Assembly (NCBI RefSeq): GCF_017316305.2
Contig: NZ_CP147250.1
Span: forward strand, 1,570,001 to 1,634,000
Length of the DNA stretch: 64,000 nucleotides
Direction: 5' to 3'
Source of the DNA: Enterococcus sp. DIV1094
GTDB taxonomy: Bacteria > Bacillota > Bacilli > Lactobacillales > Enterococcaceae
Below, in pieces: positions 36,110 to 45,396 of this stretch (its first letter is position 1; the number at the start of each line of letters is the position of its first letter). The notes below the pieces were generated by a model. It searched no databases. It was given only the letters and a program-made list of their open reading frames with translations, and had not been told where the DNA came from. The position numbers and the translations under genes are program-made.

Positions 36110-36838
36110 CTACATTTTTGTCACAGAAATGATCAGCATCATCGGACGACGTAATTCCTCTTTCATCCCAGGTAAATCTAGCATGTGAGTAGGTGGCATA
36201 GGTTCCAATACATGGTTGATCTGAAAGCCATTCGACAATAAAGTCTCAAGATAACTGGTGATTGTTCGATGATATTTTTTTACAGGAGAGCCTAAGAAAT
36301 TCGTGTGGCGCTCGCTTTCGTCAAAATAATGATCAACCGGAAAGTGCATGATCTGGTCCTCTTCGCCATAAATCCAATCTTGTCGACCGTCTGCTGTAAA
36401 AATAGGATGTTCAACGGAAAAAAGAAATTGTCCATGCGGTTTTAGAAAATGATGGACATGTTTGACGAGTTGCGCCCAATTCGCCACATAATGGATAGCC
36501 AAAGAGCTGAATACGAAATCAAACGAGTCTTTCTCAAATTGAATCGTTGAAATATCGTCTTGTCGATAACTGATCTTGGGATCGTTGGTTCGAGCGCGTG
36601 CTTCTTCTAGCATTTTCTCAGATAAATCGACACCGATGATTTTTTTTGCTCCCTGTGAAGCGGCGTAACGACAGTGCCAGCCGTAGCCACATCCAAGATC
36701 AAGGACTGTTTGGTCATGAAGATCTGGAAAGATACTAGCAAGCGTTGGCCATTCGCCAGCACCTTGTAATCCTTTTTTGCTGCGAGGCATTTCTTTGTAT
36801 TGGTCAAAAAATTGTTGATTGTCGTAAATATTAGTCAT
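36110..36838 (-). CDS. Class I SAM-dependent methyltransferase
   Basis: A 242-aa cytoplasmic enzyme of the Methyltransf_11/25 type. Motif I is VLDLGCGYGWHCRY (about 50-63), and the acidic residue of the GVDLSEKML block binds the SAM ribose. FDFVFSSLAIHYV is motif post-II/III. The substrate is unknown; the C-terminal half resembles small-molecule or ubiquinone-type methyltransferases. The ATG at 36838 has GGAGG at 8-nt spacing, so the longer frame from 36853 is not used. It is divergent from the acetyltransferase gene. Confidence 0.85.
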   Translation of the reverse strand: MTNIYDNQQFFDQYKEMPRSKKGLQGAGEWPTLASIFPDLHDQTVLDLGCGYGWHCRYAASQGAKKIIGVDLSEKMLEEARARTNDPKISYRQDDISTIQFEKDSFDFVFSSLAIHYVANWAQLVKHVHHFLKPHGQFLFSVEHPIFTADGRQDWIYGEEDQIMHFPVDHYFDESERHTNFLGSPVKKYHRTITSYLETLLSNGFQINHVLEPMPPTHMLDLPGMKEELRRPMMLIISVTKM

Positions 36839-37033
36839 GATTGATTCCTCCATGTAATTTTTTATTGGCTTAAACTACATGGAGCTCGTCTCTTTTGTGT
36901 GCAATCATCTCGCTCACTCCTTTGACCCCTATTTTAGCTTAGCTCAGAAAAAGAAGCAAAAATTCAAAATCAATAAAAAATGATGAATCATTTATTTGTC
37001 GAATACATGGATAACGAATGGAGGGTGAAAAAG

Positions 37034-37498
37034 TTGAATACGTATAAATGGATCAGATTAAGTGAACATCCAGAACTATTAAAAGAAACTGCCCGCTGGT
37101 TTTCTTCAAAGTGGGGGATTCCTGTTGCTGTTTATGAAGAAAGCATTCATACGGGTATCGTTAAAAAGGACAGCATTCCACAATGGTACGTGGTTCTGGA
37201 TGAAAATGAAGCAATTGTTGGGGGCGCCGGTGTCATCGAAAATGATTTCCATGATCGTCCTGATTTGGCTCCTAATCTTTGTGCCTTGTACGTTGAGCCA
37301 GAAAAACGAAAACAACGGTTAGCAAAGTGGATATTAGAACAAAGCAGAAAAGAAATGTATCGATTAGGATTCAAAAAACTGTATTTGATCACAGATCATA
37401 CGTCCTTTTATGAACGATACGATTGGTCGTTTTTGACCACGGTCAAGGAAGAAGGCGGAACATCCACTCGTTTATATCAAAGTGACACCATTGGATAA
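37034..37498 (+). CDS. GNAT-family N-acetyltransferase
   Basis: About 154 aa. The GNAT core is visible as IVGGAGVIENDF (beta 3/4), LYVEPEKRKQRLAKWIL (acetyl-CoA-binding motif, degenerate at the usual RGxG) and LYLITDHTSFYERYDW. The TTG at 37034 is preferred because GGAGG lies about 10 nt upstream; in-frame ATG codons at 36980, 36983 and 37007 have no ribosome site. The substrate is unknown. Confidence 0.75.
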   Translation: MNTYKWIRLSEHPELLKETARWFSSKWGIPVAVYEESIHTGIVKKDSIPQWYVVLDENEAIVGGAGVIENDFHDRPDLAPNLCALYVEPEKRKQRLAKWILEQSRKEMYRLGFKKLYLITDHTSFYERYDWSFLTTVKEEGGTSTRLYQSDTIG

Positions 37499-37548
37499 AA
37501 AGAGAAACGAGCCTGAAATAGTAGTGCCTTTGTACTTCCTATAACCGT

Positions 37549-37668
37549 ATAAACGGTGTTCCAGAAGTAGCTCCTACAGAAATAAGCGTGAACCCCCAAA
37601 AATTTGAAGAACAATTTTTTGGGGGTTCACGCTTATTTCTCGGAGTTGAGCACTTCTGTCACAACCTC
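37549..37668. repeat. 120-bp palindromic intergenic repeat, copy 1
   Basis: It begins ATAAACGGTGTTC and ends CTTCTGTCACAACCT. The arms pair (CAGAAG/CTTCTG, CTCC/GGAG, GAAATAAGC/GCTTATTTC) and the centre is a long hairpin with CCCCCAAAAA/TTTTTTGGGGG. The same ends recur at 61571-61690 and 61691-61809. It probably also serves as a bidirectional terminator between the acetyltransferase and YrhK-like genes. Confidence 0.75.
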
Positions 37669-37973
37669 TTTGCTTGTTCTCTCCGTTGTTTCTTTTCATC
37701 GTAAATAAAGATATTCCGCACGATACGCAAGATGGGACGAGTGGTCAAGAAGATAGCACCTGCCAAATATAGGTAATTGCTGTAATAATCAGGGATTTTC
37801 GTGATCAAAGCAATACTTCCTAAGACATAAAAGATTCCTGTGAGTAAATCAACCGCTAAGGAAATCAATGTATAGCGGTTTTGGAAATACAGACGAAAAC
37901 GCCGCCCACGAATCTCAATATCTTCTTCTTTGCCAATCTCGACATCATGGGTATTTCGTTTGATTTTTGGCAT
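37659..37973 (-). CDS. YrhK-like membrane protein
   Basis: A 104-aa protein. A basic N-terminal strand region (EIRGRRFRLYFQNRY) is followed by two or three short membrane segments (about 40-60 and 66-85), then a charged tail. This matches the small YrhK-like family of unknown function. The ATG at 37973 has AGGTGA at 6 nt; a GTG at 37982 is less likely. The last codons overlap the end of repeat copy 1. Confidence 0.65.
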   Translation of the reverse strand: MPKIKRNTHDVEIGKEEDIEIRGRRFRLYFQNRYTLISLAVDLLTGIFYVLGSIALITKIPDYYSNYLYLAGAIFLTTRPILRIVRNIFIYDEKKQRREQAKRL

Positions 37974-37998
37974 GTAAATCACCTAACTAATTTTTGTT

Positions 37999-39132
37999 CT
38001 AAGGTTTCAAGACAACTTTGATGTTTTTATCTTCTTTTTTATCAAAAATCTCGTATGCTCGAGCCGCTTCTTCTAATGGCATAGAATGAGTGATGATTTG
38101 CGTTGGATCAAATAATCCTTCTGCGATCATGTCATAAATTTTCGGCATCAAATGAACGACTGGTGCTTGTCCATGTTTTACATCGATATTTCGCATAAAG
38201 AATTCTTGAAGCGGATACGACGAAGCAGGTGTCATATATACACCTGTGATTTGAACCGTACCAAATTTTTTCACCGCTTTCGCTGCCATTTGGATTGGTG
38301 AAATCGTGCCACTTTGTAGACTGACTAGATTTTTAGCCTTTTCTTTTGTGGGTTCTAAGCCATCCATTCCGACACAGTCAATGATGACATCTGCGCCACC
38401 ACGAGCTAATTCATATAAGTCATCTCCAGCTTGATTTATATCATCTAATAGATATGTTTCGATTTGATTGTAACGAACTGCTTTGTCTAATCGATGTTTG
38501 ACTGGATCAACAGCGATGACACGCTTTGCTCCTGCCATAACAGCGAATTTTTGTGCAAATAAACCGACTGGACCTGAACCCAAAACGACAACAGTGTCAT
38601 CTTTTTTCACGCCAGCATTTGCGACACTCCAATAGGCAGTTGGTAAAATATCAGATAAAAATAAGACTTTTTCATCGGGCAAATCATTGTCTGGAACGAC
38701 AAATGACGTAGAATCGGCGAAAGGTACGCGCAGATACTCTGCTTGCCCGCCCCAGTGATTCCCATTCAATTTACCGAAACCGAATAAGCCACCGTACAAT
38801 TCTTCTTGATTGGAATTGTCACACTGACTTTCCATGTGGTTTACACAAAAATGACAATGACCACAACTAATATTAAAAGGAATAACGACACGTTGTCCTT
38901 TTTTCAACTTCTTCACTTCAGAACCAACTTCTTCAACGATCCCCATAGGCTCATGTCCAACGACATAACCTTTTTCCATTACGGATTCCCCATGGTGATA
39001 AAGATGGAGATCAGATCCACAAATCGCTGTTGCAGTGATACGGATGATTGCATCCGTTGGTGCTAAAATCTTTGGATCATCGACATTTCTAATTTCCATT
39101 TTTTGCTTTCCTTGCCAAGTAACTGCTTTCAT
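37999..39132 (-). CDS. Zinc-dependent alcohol dehydrogenase (formaldehyde-dehydrogenase-like)
   Basis: A 377-aa MDR enzyme. Catalytic zinc ligands lie in AICGSDLHLYH and GHEP; the structural zinc site CGHCHFCVNHMESQC has four Cys. The Rossmann motif VLGSGPVGLFAQ is near residue 190. It belongs to the glutathione-independent formaldehyde/threonine-dehydrogenase-like group that oxidises or reduces alcohols and aldehydes with NAD(P). It is 25 bp upstream of the YrhK-like gene on the same strand and may share a transcript. The exact substrate is not determinable. Confidence 0.88.
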   Translation of the reverse strand: MKAVTWQGKQKMEIRNVDDPKILAPTDAIIRITATAICGSDLHLYHHGESVMEKGYVVGHEPMGIVEEVGSEVKKLKKGQRVVIPFNISCGHCHFCVNHMESQCDNSNQEELYGGLFGFGKLNGNHWGGQAEYLRVPFADSTSFVVPDNDLPDEKVLFLSDILPTAYWSVANAGVKKDDTVVVLGSGPVGLFAQKFAVMAGAKRVIAVDPVKHRLDKAVRYNQIETYLLDDINQAGDDLYELARGGADVIIDCVGMDGLEPTKEKAKNLVSLQSGTISPIQMAAKAVKKFGTVQITGVYMTPASSYPLQEFFMRNIDVKHGQAPVVHLMPKIYDMIAEGLFDPTQIITHSMPLEEAARAYEIFDKKEDKNIKVVLKP

Positions 39133-39279
39133 CGTAGTGCTCCTCTCCTGTTTTCGTTCATAAAGCTAACAATAGTTATTTATAAATTCATTCTAAGGGA
39201 ATCTCACTATTTTTCACAATGATACGCGCTTTTAGCTTTTGGAAAAAAGAGTAAAATAACTGTTATTTAAAAAAGAAAG

Positions 39280-39308
39280 TTGTAGATTTATCCAGTGAAA
39301 GTTATAAT
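39280..39308 (+). promoter_or_regulatory. Putative sigma-A promoter
   Basis: TTGTAG at 39280-39285, a 17-bp spacer and a perfect TATAAT at 39303-39308, 70 bp before the membrane-protein gene. Confidence 0.6.
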
Positions 39309-39378
39309 TATAGTAGTTGATTTTTAGTAAAATCAATCGTAAAACAACACTTTTTTGTTGGAATAGGAAAGGAGAGAA

Positions 39379-40206
39379 ATGAGAAATAATCGAATCATCA
39401 AAATAATTATAGGATTCATATGTACAGTTCTGTTGTTTTTTTTATCTATCGGAGGCAGTTTTTACACGGCTTTAGCCAACGAAGAATTCATGAATGAACA
39501 AATGAAACAAGCAAACTACATAGAAAAAGTAACGAGAGAGATCAATGGGCGTGTCCAGAGCTACCACCAAGAAGCTCGAGTTGCCCCAGAGGTACTTGCG
39601 GACAGTGTGTCTGAAGACTTGGTCAAAAAGAATATCGAACATTTTGTGAAAGAAACCTATCAGGACGGACAGCCAGAGTTGATCCAAGTGACCGAATTGG
39701 AAGAACACATCAAAGAGATGATCCATACATATAAAACAGAACATGACATCGATATTGAAGAAGGGGTCGCAGGTGAAGAATTAGCTTTACATATGATTAT
39801 CGGCATTTTTGAACGAAGTGTGCAACCAAGCTATCTGTATCTTTTCATTCGAGGGATCAATGAGTTGAGGGAACAGGTCCATATCTATGCTTGGGTCATC
39901 GCTAGTGTGAGTGTTTTGATTTTCGTAGGTTTCATTTATTTGAATCCTGGTTCTATCCGCTCGCGAATCAAGAAATTTTCGTTTAGTTTGGTTGGGGCAG
40001 GGGTGATAAGTTTAGCGTTTGCAGCCACTTTATACTATGCGCAAATTTTGCAGATCGAAGAGCAGATGGATTCACTTCAAGACTTGATGAGAACGTATCT
40101 TACTAATTTCGCATTCGTTTTATTATTCATCGGTGGAAGTGAGATCTTAGTTGGTGGTTTCACCTGGATCATTACGAAAAGAGAAAAAAAGAAAGCGAAG
40201 CAATGA
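39379..40206 (+). CDS. Hypothetical membrane protein with extracytoplasmic helical domain
   Basis: A 275-aa protein. One N-terminal membrane helix (about 8-32) is followed by a ~130-residue helical, acidic extracytoplasmic domain, then three membrane helices at about 172-190, 202-222 and 248-268 and a basic tail KREKKKAKQ. I do not recognise the family. The layout resembles small sensor or stress-related membrane proteins of Lactobacillales. AAAGGAG precedes the ATG; it is transcribed alone from the promoter at 39280-39308. Confidence 0.7.
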   Translation: MRNNRIIKIIIGFICTVLLFFLSIGGSFYTALANEEFMNEQMKQANYIEKVTREINGRVQSYHQEARVAPEVLADSVSEDLVKKNIEHFVKETYQDGQPELIQVTELEEHIKEMIHTYKTEHDIDIEEGVAGEELALHMIIGIFERSVQPSYLYLFIRGINELREQVHIYAWVIASVSVLIFVGFIYLNPGSIRSRIKKFSFSLVGAGVISLAFAATLYYAQILQIEEQMDSLQDLMRTYLTNFAFVLLFIGGSEILVGGFTWIITKREKKKAKQ

Positions 40207-40235
40207 GATATCAATAGAAAAAAAGATGAAACACC

Positions 40236-40274
40236 AAAAGTCCGCCACCTAGTTAAACAGGTGGCGGACTTTTT
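40236..40274. terminator. Bidirectional terminator
   Basis: A long stem (AAAAGTCCGCCACCT with AGGTGGCGGACTTTT) and an 8-nt loop between converging genes. Confidence 0.92.
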
Positions 40275-40323
40275 AGGCTGAAGCGGCTTGAAATAGCTAT
40301 TTTTGACGGACTATACCATACCC

Positions 40324-42018
40324 TCAATCAAACATTTTTTTCGCTGCACGCAACAATGTAGGGATATCTTTATCATAGCGGGGTGTTTTCACCAAACGTG
40401 ACATAGGAATACCTGCAAAGTGGAATGCGGCAATTTCGCCCGAGCGGACAGCACTTTGTTCAGTAAAGATCATTTGATAAGGCTGTTCAACGAACTCACC
40501 CGTAAAGGCAAGGTTTGTTGAATGTTTAGGAATGACTTTTGGTCGATCACTTTTCGCACGATTGTTGAACAAAGCAGAAGCGTACGGCATGTAGACTGGG
40601 ATATTATTGATGACACTATCATAAATCTCAGTTTCTTTTTCACGAATATTTATTGGACCAGGATCAACTTTTGATAGCTGGCCAAGCAATTCTTCCAGCA
40701 TTTCTTTCCCGTTCATTTTAATATATTCTTTATCGACAAATTCCCCACGACGTCTTGGGTATAAGAAGTAACCCCAAATAACTGTTTCATTCGGTTTTTG
40801 TGAAGTGAAATGTGGTTGGTGATGCACGACGATCGACATATTGACATCTTTATGACCAAGCGGTGTGATCGGTGTCGTTGAAATAAATGAATTCAATGCA
40901 TTACCTGGTTCTTGGGTGGTGATACGAGTGATCTCGTTTAGCAATACATGATTTTTCGTTGTCAACGTAAAGCTGACCCATTCACTTGCGTCTCGGTCGG
41001 CGAAAAATTTATCTGGATTACCAAGATTATAAAATTTTTCACTGGCTTTTTTCCATAAACTTGAAGCAGCACCATAATCCATATTTTCCGCTGCTGGTGT
41101 TTCATAGTCGCCAAGTGTGGCAGAATCCGTAATTGAACCATTCGTAAATAATACACCAGTATCTCCGTCGACTACGACATGTTCTTCTTCTTGTGTTTTC
41201 GTATTGATCATTTTCAAACCTGTGACTGTGATTTCATCTTGCATCGCTGTTTCTTTGAATTCCCAATCAACCACGCGACGATTCAAAATGATTTTACAGC
41301 CTTGTTCTTTCAAATAGTTGATCAATGGTAACATGATACTTTCGTATTGATTGTAGCGTGTTCGATTAACACCGACTAAATGCTCGATTTGAGTAAATTC
41401 ATAAATCATTTGGTGCATATAGCGACGTAATTCTTGCGCAGAGCTACGTGTCCGAAACGCAAAAGTGGTTTCCCACATAAACCAGAAATTTGTTTCAAAG
41501 AAATGAGGATCGTCTTTGAAATATTCAGCGATAGTCACGTTATCCAATTTTTCTTCTTCTGAATCCGGCATAGCGATCAGTTTTGTTAGTAATACGCGAT
41601 CTTTATTGTTAAAGCCTAATTTACCGCCATCAATGATTCCTTTACCGCCTTCCAATAACCGTGCTTTATCGAAAGTCGGATGTTTTGCATCAAAATCACG
41701 TGTATCTTCTTCCGCAGTCATGCCCGGTTCTGTCGCAGAAGGGATACGACTGAGTAAGTCCATCAAATCGACATACGTCCGGTAGTTCAACATACGTCCA
41801 CCACGTGCCACGTATCCTTTTTGATTTTCTAAAGGATGATTTTTGTTCCAATATTCATCGGTAACAGTATCAACAGGAGCACCATCATTTGATCCATGAT
41901 CATCCAAGGAGTAGAAAGTGATTTGGTCTCCCCGCCATTTTCCTTCTTGGATCAAATAAACAGCCGCTGCCATATTTGCGATACCTGCGCCAATCATAAT
42001 TGCTTTCTTTTTTTGCAT
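40324..42018 (-). CDS. ohyA: Oleate hydratase (myosin-cross-reactive antigen family)
   Basis: A 564-aa FAD-dependent enzyme that adds water to the cis-9 bond of unsaturated fatty acids such as oleate, giving 10-hydroxy fatty acids. It has the FAD-binding GAGIANMAAAVYL near the N-terminus, YVARGGRMLNYRTY with the conserved arginine/methionine loop, and IEHLVGVNRTRYNQYES. The length matches the family. The ATG at 42018 has GGAGG at 8 nt; the open frame upstream to 42057 is probably untranslated. It acts at the membrane in detoxifying free fatty acids. A 42-aa membrane peptide gene lies directly upstream on the same strand. Confidence 0.95.
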   Translation of the reverse strand: MQKKKAIMIGAGIANMAAAVYLIQEGKWRGDQITFYSLDDHGSNDGAPVDTVTDEYWNKNHPLENQKGYVARGGRMLNYRTYVDLMDLLSRIPSATEPGMTAEEDTRDFDAKHPTFDKARLLEGGKGIIDGGKLGFNNKDRVLLTKLIAMPDSEEEKLDNVTIAEYFKDDPHFFETNFWFMWETTFAFRTRSSAQELRRYMHQMIYEFTQIEHLVGVNRTRYNQYESIMLPLINYLKEQGCKIILNRRVVDWEFKETAMQDEITVTGLKMINTKTQEEEHVVVDGDTGVLFTNGSITDSATLGDYETPAAENMDYGAASSLWKKASEKFYNLGNPDKFFADRDASEWVSFTLTTKNHVLLNEITRITTQEPGNALNSFISTTPITPLGHKDVNMSIVVHHQPHFTSQKPNETVIWGYFLYPRRRGEFVDKEYIKMNGKEMLEELLGQLSKVDPGPINIREKETEIYDSVINNIPVYMPYASALFNNRAKSDRPKVIPKHSTNLAFTGEFVEQPYQMIFTEQSAVRSGEIAAFHFAGIPMSRLVKTPRYDKDIPTLLRAAKKMFD

Positions 42019-42066
42019 TGTCCGTTCCTCCAATATCTCCTCATTCATTGCGTTCAAGCATTGCTT

Positions 42067-42195
42067 CTAGATTGATTCGAATTCATCATAAAGGTGACTA
42101 TCATCTTCTAGTAAGCCTGTTTTTTTGCCAAGATAAACAGCCCCTAAAGCGACTAATCCTAAGCTAATGCCTACTTTTAACCATTTTTTGTTCAT
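42067..42195 (-). CDS. Small 42-aa single-helix membrane peptide upstream of oleate hydratase
   Basis: ATG at 42195 follows AAGGAGG and encodes MNKKWLKVGISLGLVALGA with a continuing hydrophobic helix to about residue 23, then GKKTG and an acidic tail ending DEFESI. Positive-inside residues flank the helix, giving an N-in, C-out or peripheral peptide. It ends 48 bp before the oleate hydratase start and the two are probably co-transcribed. I do not recognise the family. A role in recruiting the soluble hydratase to the membrane, or as a fatty-acid-stress peptide, is inference. Confidence 0.65.
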   Translation of the reverse strand: MNKKWLKVGISLGLVALGAVYLGKKTGLLEDDSHLYDEFESI

Positions 42196-42419
42196 CAAAA
42201 AAACCTCCTTTTGGTTTGTGAACTATTTCTACTTAAAAGCATAGAGCGTTTAAAAAAATATGCCAAATGATAGGGTGAGTGAGTGGCAAGGATTTTTGAC
42301 AGTTTGCAGGAAGTGTCTGTTTTTCAGTGTGTTTTGTAATAGATTCTTAAGAAAGAGAAGGAAAGAAATTTTTTGAAGACAAGTTATAATCTATTTGAAT
42401 AAGAAAGGTGTGGGAAAAG

Positions 42420-42671
42420 ATGAAGAGTCCAAAGGTAAGAAAAATAGGAAACTGTGTCGGTGTCATTTTTCCTAAGGAACTTGAGTTGCATGAGGGTGAC
42501 ATTTTGAGTTATCCGACAGAGGGCACAATTTTGATGATCGAAGCAAAGGAAGTGATGAGAGACCGAGAACGTAAAGAAATAGAAAAAGCATTTGCTGATT
42601 TTTCAAAAGGTTTAGTAGTTTCCGAGACTGAAATGAAAGATACTTTTAGTACATATGGTTGGGGTGAGTAG
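42420..42671 (+). CDS. AbrB/MazE-type antitoxin-like protein
   Basis: An 83-aa protein. The N-terminal swapped-hairpin motif VRKIGNCVGVIFPKEL is typical of AbrB/MazE/PemI antitoxins. The C-terminal half is a charged helix (RDRERKEIEKAFADF) of the kind that wraps a toxin. The ATG at 42420 is preferred over a GTG at 42408. Toxins usually follow at short distance; the frame after it has no start with a ribosome site and runs into a terminator. It is an orphan or remnant antitoxin. Confidence 0.72.
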   Translation: MKSPKVRKIGNCVGVIFPKELELHEGDILSYPTEGTILMIEAKEVMRDRERKEIEKAFADFSKGLVVSETEMKDTFSTYGWGE

Positions 42672-42832
42672 ATGAGTTGATCAATGAATGGGAAAATGAA
42701 TTATTTTTATCTGAAGAAAATATAAGTCATTTTGTCAGTACGATCTATCAAGCAATAGAAGTTATCTATCGGGTGTCAAGTTTTAGATCTATATCAAATG
42801 AACCTACCACTACAATCTACACTATACGCCAA

Positions 42833-42868
42833 AAAAGAAAACACAAGCATCCGTGTTTTCTTTTTTTA
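42833..42868 (+). terminator. Terminator downstream of the antitoxin-like gene
   Basis: The stem AGAAAACAC (42836-42844) pairs with GTGTTTTCT (42853-42861), with A-run and T-run flanks. Confidence 0.75.
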
Positions 42869-42933
42869 CTTAAACTGGACGAAACTCCTTACTCTTAGTA
42901 GGATAGGAGTAGAAGAAAAAGTGGGGTGTCAGG

Positions 42934-43296
42934 ATGTTTAATGAAACGTTAGTCCATTTGTTGGAATGGTTGATTGCGATTTTGAATGTGTTTTCGATTT
43001 TAGTCTTGCTTGTAGGTATTTTTTTAGTTTTAAAAAATTTGATGTTGGAGCGTCCATGGATCAAAGATTATGCGACACGTAATCGGCGGAATGCAGAGGC
43101 GCGAAAACTGCTTGCTAGTTATATTTTATTGAGTTTAGAGGTTCTGGTTGTCGCTGATATCATTGAATCTGTGATCAAACCAACTTGGACTGATATTTTG
43201 AAATTGGCATTGATCATCATCATTCGCACAATCATCTCTTATTTCTTGAATCTAGAAATAGCAGGACATGTATCGCATGAAAGAAGGGAAGTATGA
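42934..43296 (+). CDS. DUF1622-family membrane protein 1
   Basis: A 120-aa protein with three membrane helices (about 10-33, 58-77 and 88-108) and a basic loop after the first. The motifs LASYILLSLEVLVVADIIESVIKP and IIIIRTIISYFLNLEI are typical of DUF1622, a family of unknown function. Its stop overlaps the start of a paralog by 4 bp, so translation is coupled. Confidence 0.82.
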   Translation: MFNETLVHLLEWLIAILNVFSILVLLVGIFLVLKNLMLERPWIKDYATRNRRNAEARKLLASYILLSLEVLVVADIIESVIKPTWTDILKLALIIIIRTIISYFLNLEIAGHVSHERREV

Positions 43297-43652
43297 TGGA
43301 AATTAGCTGGATGACGCTTCTTTATCCATACCTTGAATGGCTCGTCTTGATTTTAGATATTTTCGCTATTGTGATTTTATTATGGGGAGGATTTCTTTCG
43401 ATCAAAGATTTTTTGAAAGATTCCTTGAACCGGTCATTTAAACAGAATGAACGAGTTCATCAAAACAATGGGATCAAAAAAATGTTAGGTGGCTATATCT
43501 TGTTGAGTTTAGAAGTCTTGATTTCTGCTGGAATCATTGAGTCGATCATCAAACCAACCTTACAGGATATTTTTCAGTTGGCTGCATTAGTGGTGATTCG
43601 TACGATCATCTCTTATTTCTTGAATAAAGAAATCGGCCCAGCGGATGTCTGA
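43293..43652 (+). CDS. DUF1622-family membrane protein 2
   Basis: A 119-aa paralog of its upstream neighbour with the same three helices and the motifs LGGYILLSLEVLISAGIIESIIKP and VVIRTIISYFLNKEIG. AAGGGAAG lies just before the overlapping start. Tandem, translation-coupled copies suggest an obligate heteromer, as in small dual-component channels or transporters; that is inference. Confidence 0.82.
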   Translation: MMEISWMTLLYPYLEWLVLILDIFAIVILLWGGFLSIKDFLKDSLNRSFKQNERVHQNNGIKKMLGGYILLSLEVLISAGIIESIIKPTLQDIFQLAALVVIRTIISYFLNKEIGPADV

Positions 43653-43715
43653 GAGTAATGGTCAAATGAAGAGAAAAGACAAGAGAATAAAGCTGTAACA
43701 GAAGAGTTCAGCGTC

Positions 43716-43778
43716 AAAAATAAGCGCTAAATCCCCAAAATCAGATGAACGATTTTCGGGACTTAGCGCTTATTTTTT
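43716..43778. terminator. Bidirectional hairpin terminator (related in form to the 120-bp repeat)
   Basis: AATAAGCGCTAA (43719-43730) pairs with TTAGCGCTTATT (43763-43774), with a second inner stem TCCCCAAAATC/GATTTTCGGGA, then TTTT. It separates the DUF1622 pair from the converging srlE. Confidence 0.75.
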
Positions 43779-43852
43779 GAAGGAGTTGCATAGTACTAAG
43801 ACAATCTCCTAATGCTTATTCAACACTGCATCGGATTTCCAATCTGTTTGGC

Positions 43853-44848
43853 TTAATACAACCCAAAACTAGCTAACCAAGCTAGGATCACTGCTAAAGG
43901 ACCAGTTAATAATCGAGAGAAAAGAACCGCAGGTACACCAATTTCAACGGTATAAGGTTCTGCTTCGGCAAGGGTCAAACCAACTGGTGTGAAATCTGCG
44001 CCTGCTTGAGAGTTGATGGCAAAAAGGGCAGGCAAGGCCATCGCAGGGGCAATCGTTCCTTTGCCAATCTCCACACCGAGCAATACGCCAACGACTTGAG
44101 CAATAACAGCTCCAGGACCTAGAACGGGTGATAAAACAGGGATCGAACAAATCAGAGAAAGAATCACTAAACCGACGACACTGCCAGATAAAGGTTTGAC
44201 ACCACTTGCAATGATATCACCGATACCTGTGTAGTTGATAATTCCTACTAACATACTGACAAATGCCATAAAAGGCAAGATATTTTTGATGACGATATCA
44301 ATCGTGTCACGACCTGCTTGATAGAAAATTCCGACGACATTCCCGACGGATCGACCGAGTCTATTGATCAGACCTAAAAAGCCGCCTTGGGTTTCAGCAA
44401 CTTTAGCTTTTGCTTCAGCTACCTGTTCTTTTTTCGTTGGCACAGGTTCTGCTACAGGTGCTACAGGAGTAGCGGTTTCGTCACCTGCGATCACGATATC
44501 TTCTAGTGTGACACCTGAAACAAAGTTCTTTTCGTTGATGAATTTCATTAGAGGCCCAGAAGGTGTGGTCGGATGCAAATTAACCGTCATCACATCCAAC
44601 TTTGGATAGACGCCACAACGAGCTGTTCCTCCACAGTCGACAACCGCACAAATCATTTTTTCAGGTTCGACTTTTTCTTTAAAACCGTCAACGGCCTCTA
44701 CACCTAGTAAATCAGCGATTTTTTGTGCAACTGGATGGACACCACCACCAGTGACTGACGCGACCACGGTTTTTTCTTCTGTTGGTTGTAAAGTTAATGG
44801 ACCTCCCCAACCTTTCGTACCTTGACTTACAATGACTTTATTGGACAT
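43853..44848 (-). CDS. srlE: PTS glucitol/sorbitol-type IIB-C component
   Basis: A 331-aa protein. An N-terminal cytoplasmic IIB domain contains [13 protein letters not shown] with the phospho-accepting Cys pair, followed by an Ala/Pro/Glu-rich linker (about 125-150) and a membrane domain with four to five helices. This is the SrlE/GutE layout. The expected sorbitol-6-phosphate dehydrogenase gene is absent, so another polyol may be the substrate. It is the last gene of the minus-strand unit gutM-srlA-srlE. Confidence 0.92.
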   Translation of the reverse strand: MSNKVIVSQGTKGWGGPLTLQPTEEKTVVASVTGGGVHPVAQKIADLLGVEAVDGFKEKVEPEKMICAVVDCGGTARCGVYPKLDVMTVNLHPTTPSGPLMKFINEKNFVSGVTLEDIVIAGDETATPVAPVAEPVPTKKEQVAEAKAKVAETQGGFLGLINRLGRSVGNVVGIFYQAGRDTIDIVIKNILPFMAFVSMLVGIINYTGIGDIIASGVKPLSGSVVGLVILSLICSIPVLSPVLGPGAVIAQVVGVLLGVEIGKGTIAPAMALPALFAINSQAGADFTPVGLTLAEAEPYTVEIGVPAVLFSRLLTGPLAVILAWLASFGLY

Positions 44849-44874
44849 AAATTTTCCTCCCTTTCGATGACAGT

Positions 44875-45396
44875 TTATTCATCTGTTTCTTTCCACATGA
44901 TTTTTGTCAATAATTCTGTAACGATACCGCGAATCGTAATGACAACCATTCCCACTAAAAAGTAGCGAACAGCTAAAGGCATTACGGATAGACCTAAAGT
45001 TGTCAATCCTGAAGCGATTCCCGTCCAGACAAAGAGTTCTCCAGCATTTGCGTGGGGAAATAGTCCAGTGATCGGGTGAACCAATGAAACAGCTGAATCA
45101 TAGAAAGCGGGTTTTTGTTTCTCTTTTAAGAAACGTCCAAAAGAATAACACATTGGATTTGTTAAGAAGAAGACAGCTAAAAGGGGAAAGACGCTATAAC
45201 GTAAAATAATATTTTTCGTACAGAATTGAGCGAATGCTGATACACGCTCTTCACCAACTAGAGCGATGAGAGCATTTACAAATGTCAATAAAACAATTAA
45301 GGTTGGAAGAATACCAGTGATCAACCCCATAAAGTTCTCGCCACCAGCATCAAAAACTCCGATAAAATTTTCTGCAATCGATACTAAAAAATCCAT
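44875..45396 (-). CDS. srlA: PTS glucitol/sorbitol-type IIC component
   Basis: A 173-aa integral membrane protein with about four helices. It has the SrlA landmarks [18 protein letters not shown] at the N-terminus and [19 protein letters not shown]. It forms the membrane channel with SrlE. Its start shares one base with the gutM stop (TAATG), indicating translational coupling. Confidence 0.92.
   Translation of the reverse strand: MDFLVSIAENFIGVFDAGGENFMGLITGILPTLIVLLTFVNALIALVGEERVSAFAQFCTKNIILRYSVFPLLAVFFLTNPMCYSFGRFLKEKQKPAFYDSAVSLVHPITGLFPHANAGELFVWTGIASGLTTLGLSVMPLAVRYFLVGMVVITIRGIVTELLTKIMWKETDE

Noticed and set aside
42677..42898. 73-codon frame after the antitoxin-like gene
   Set aside because: It begins at TTG without a ribosome site and reads through a clear terminator hairpin, so the predicted product is not credible. 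It is kept only as a possible toxin remnant.
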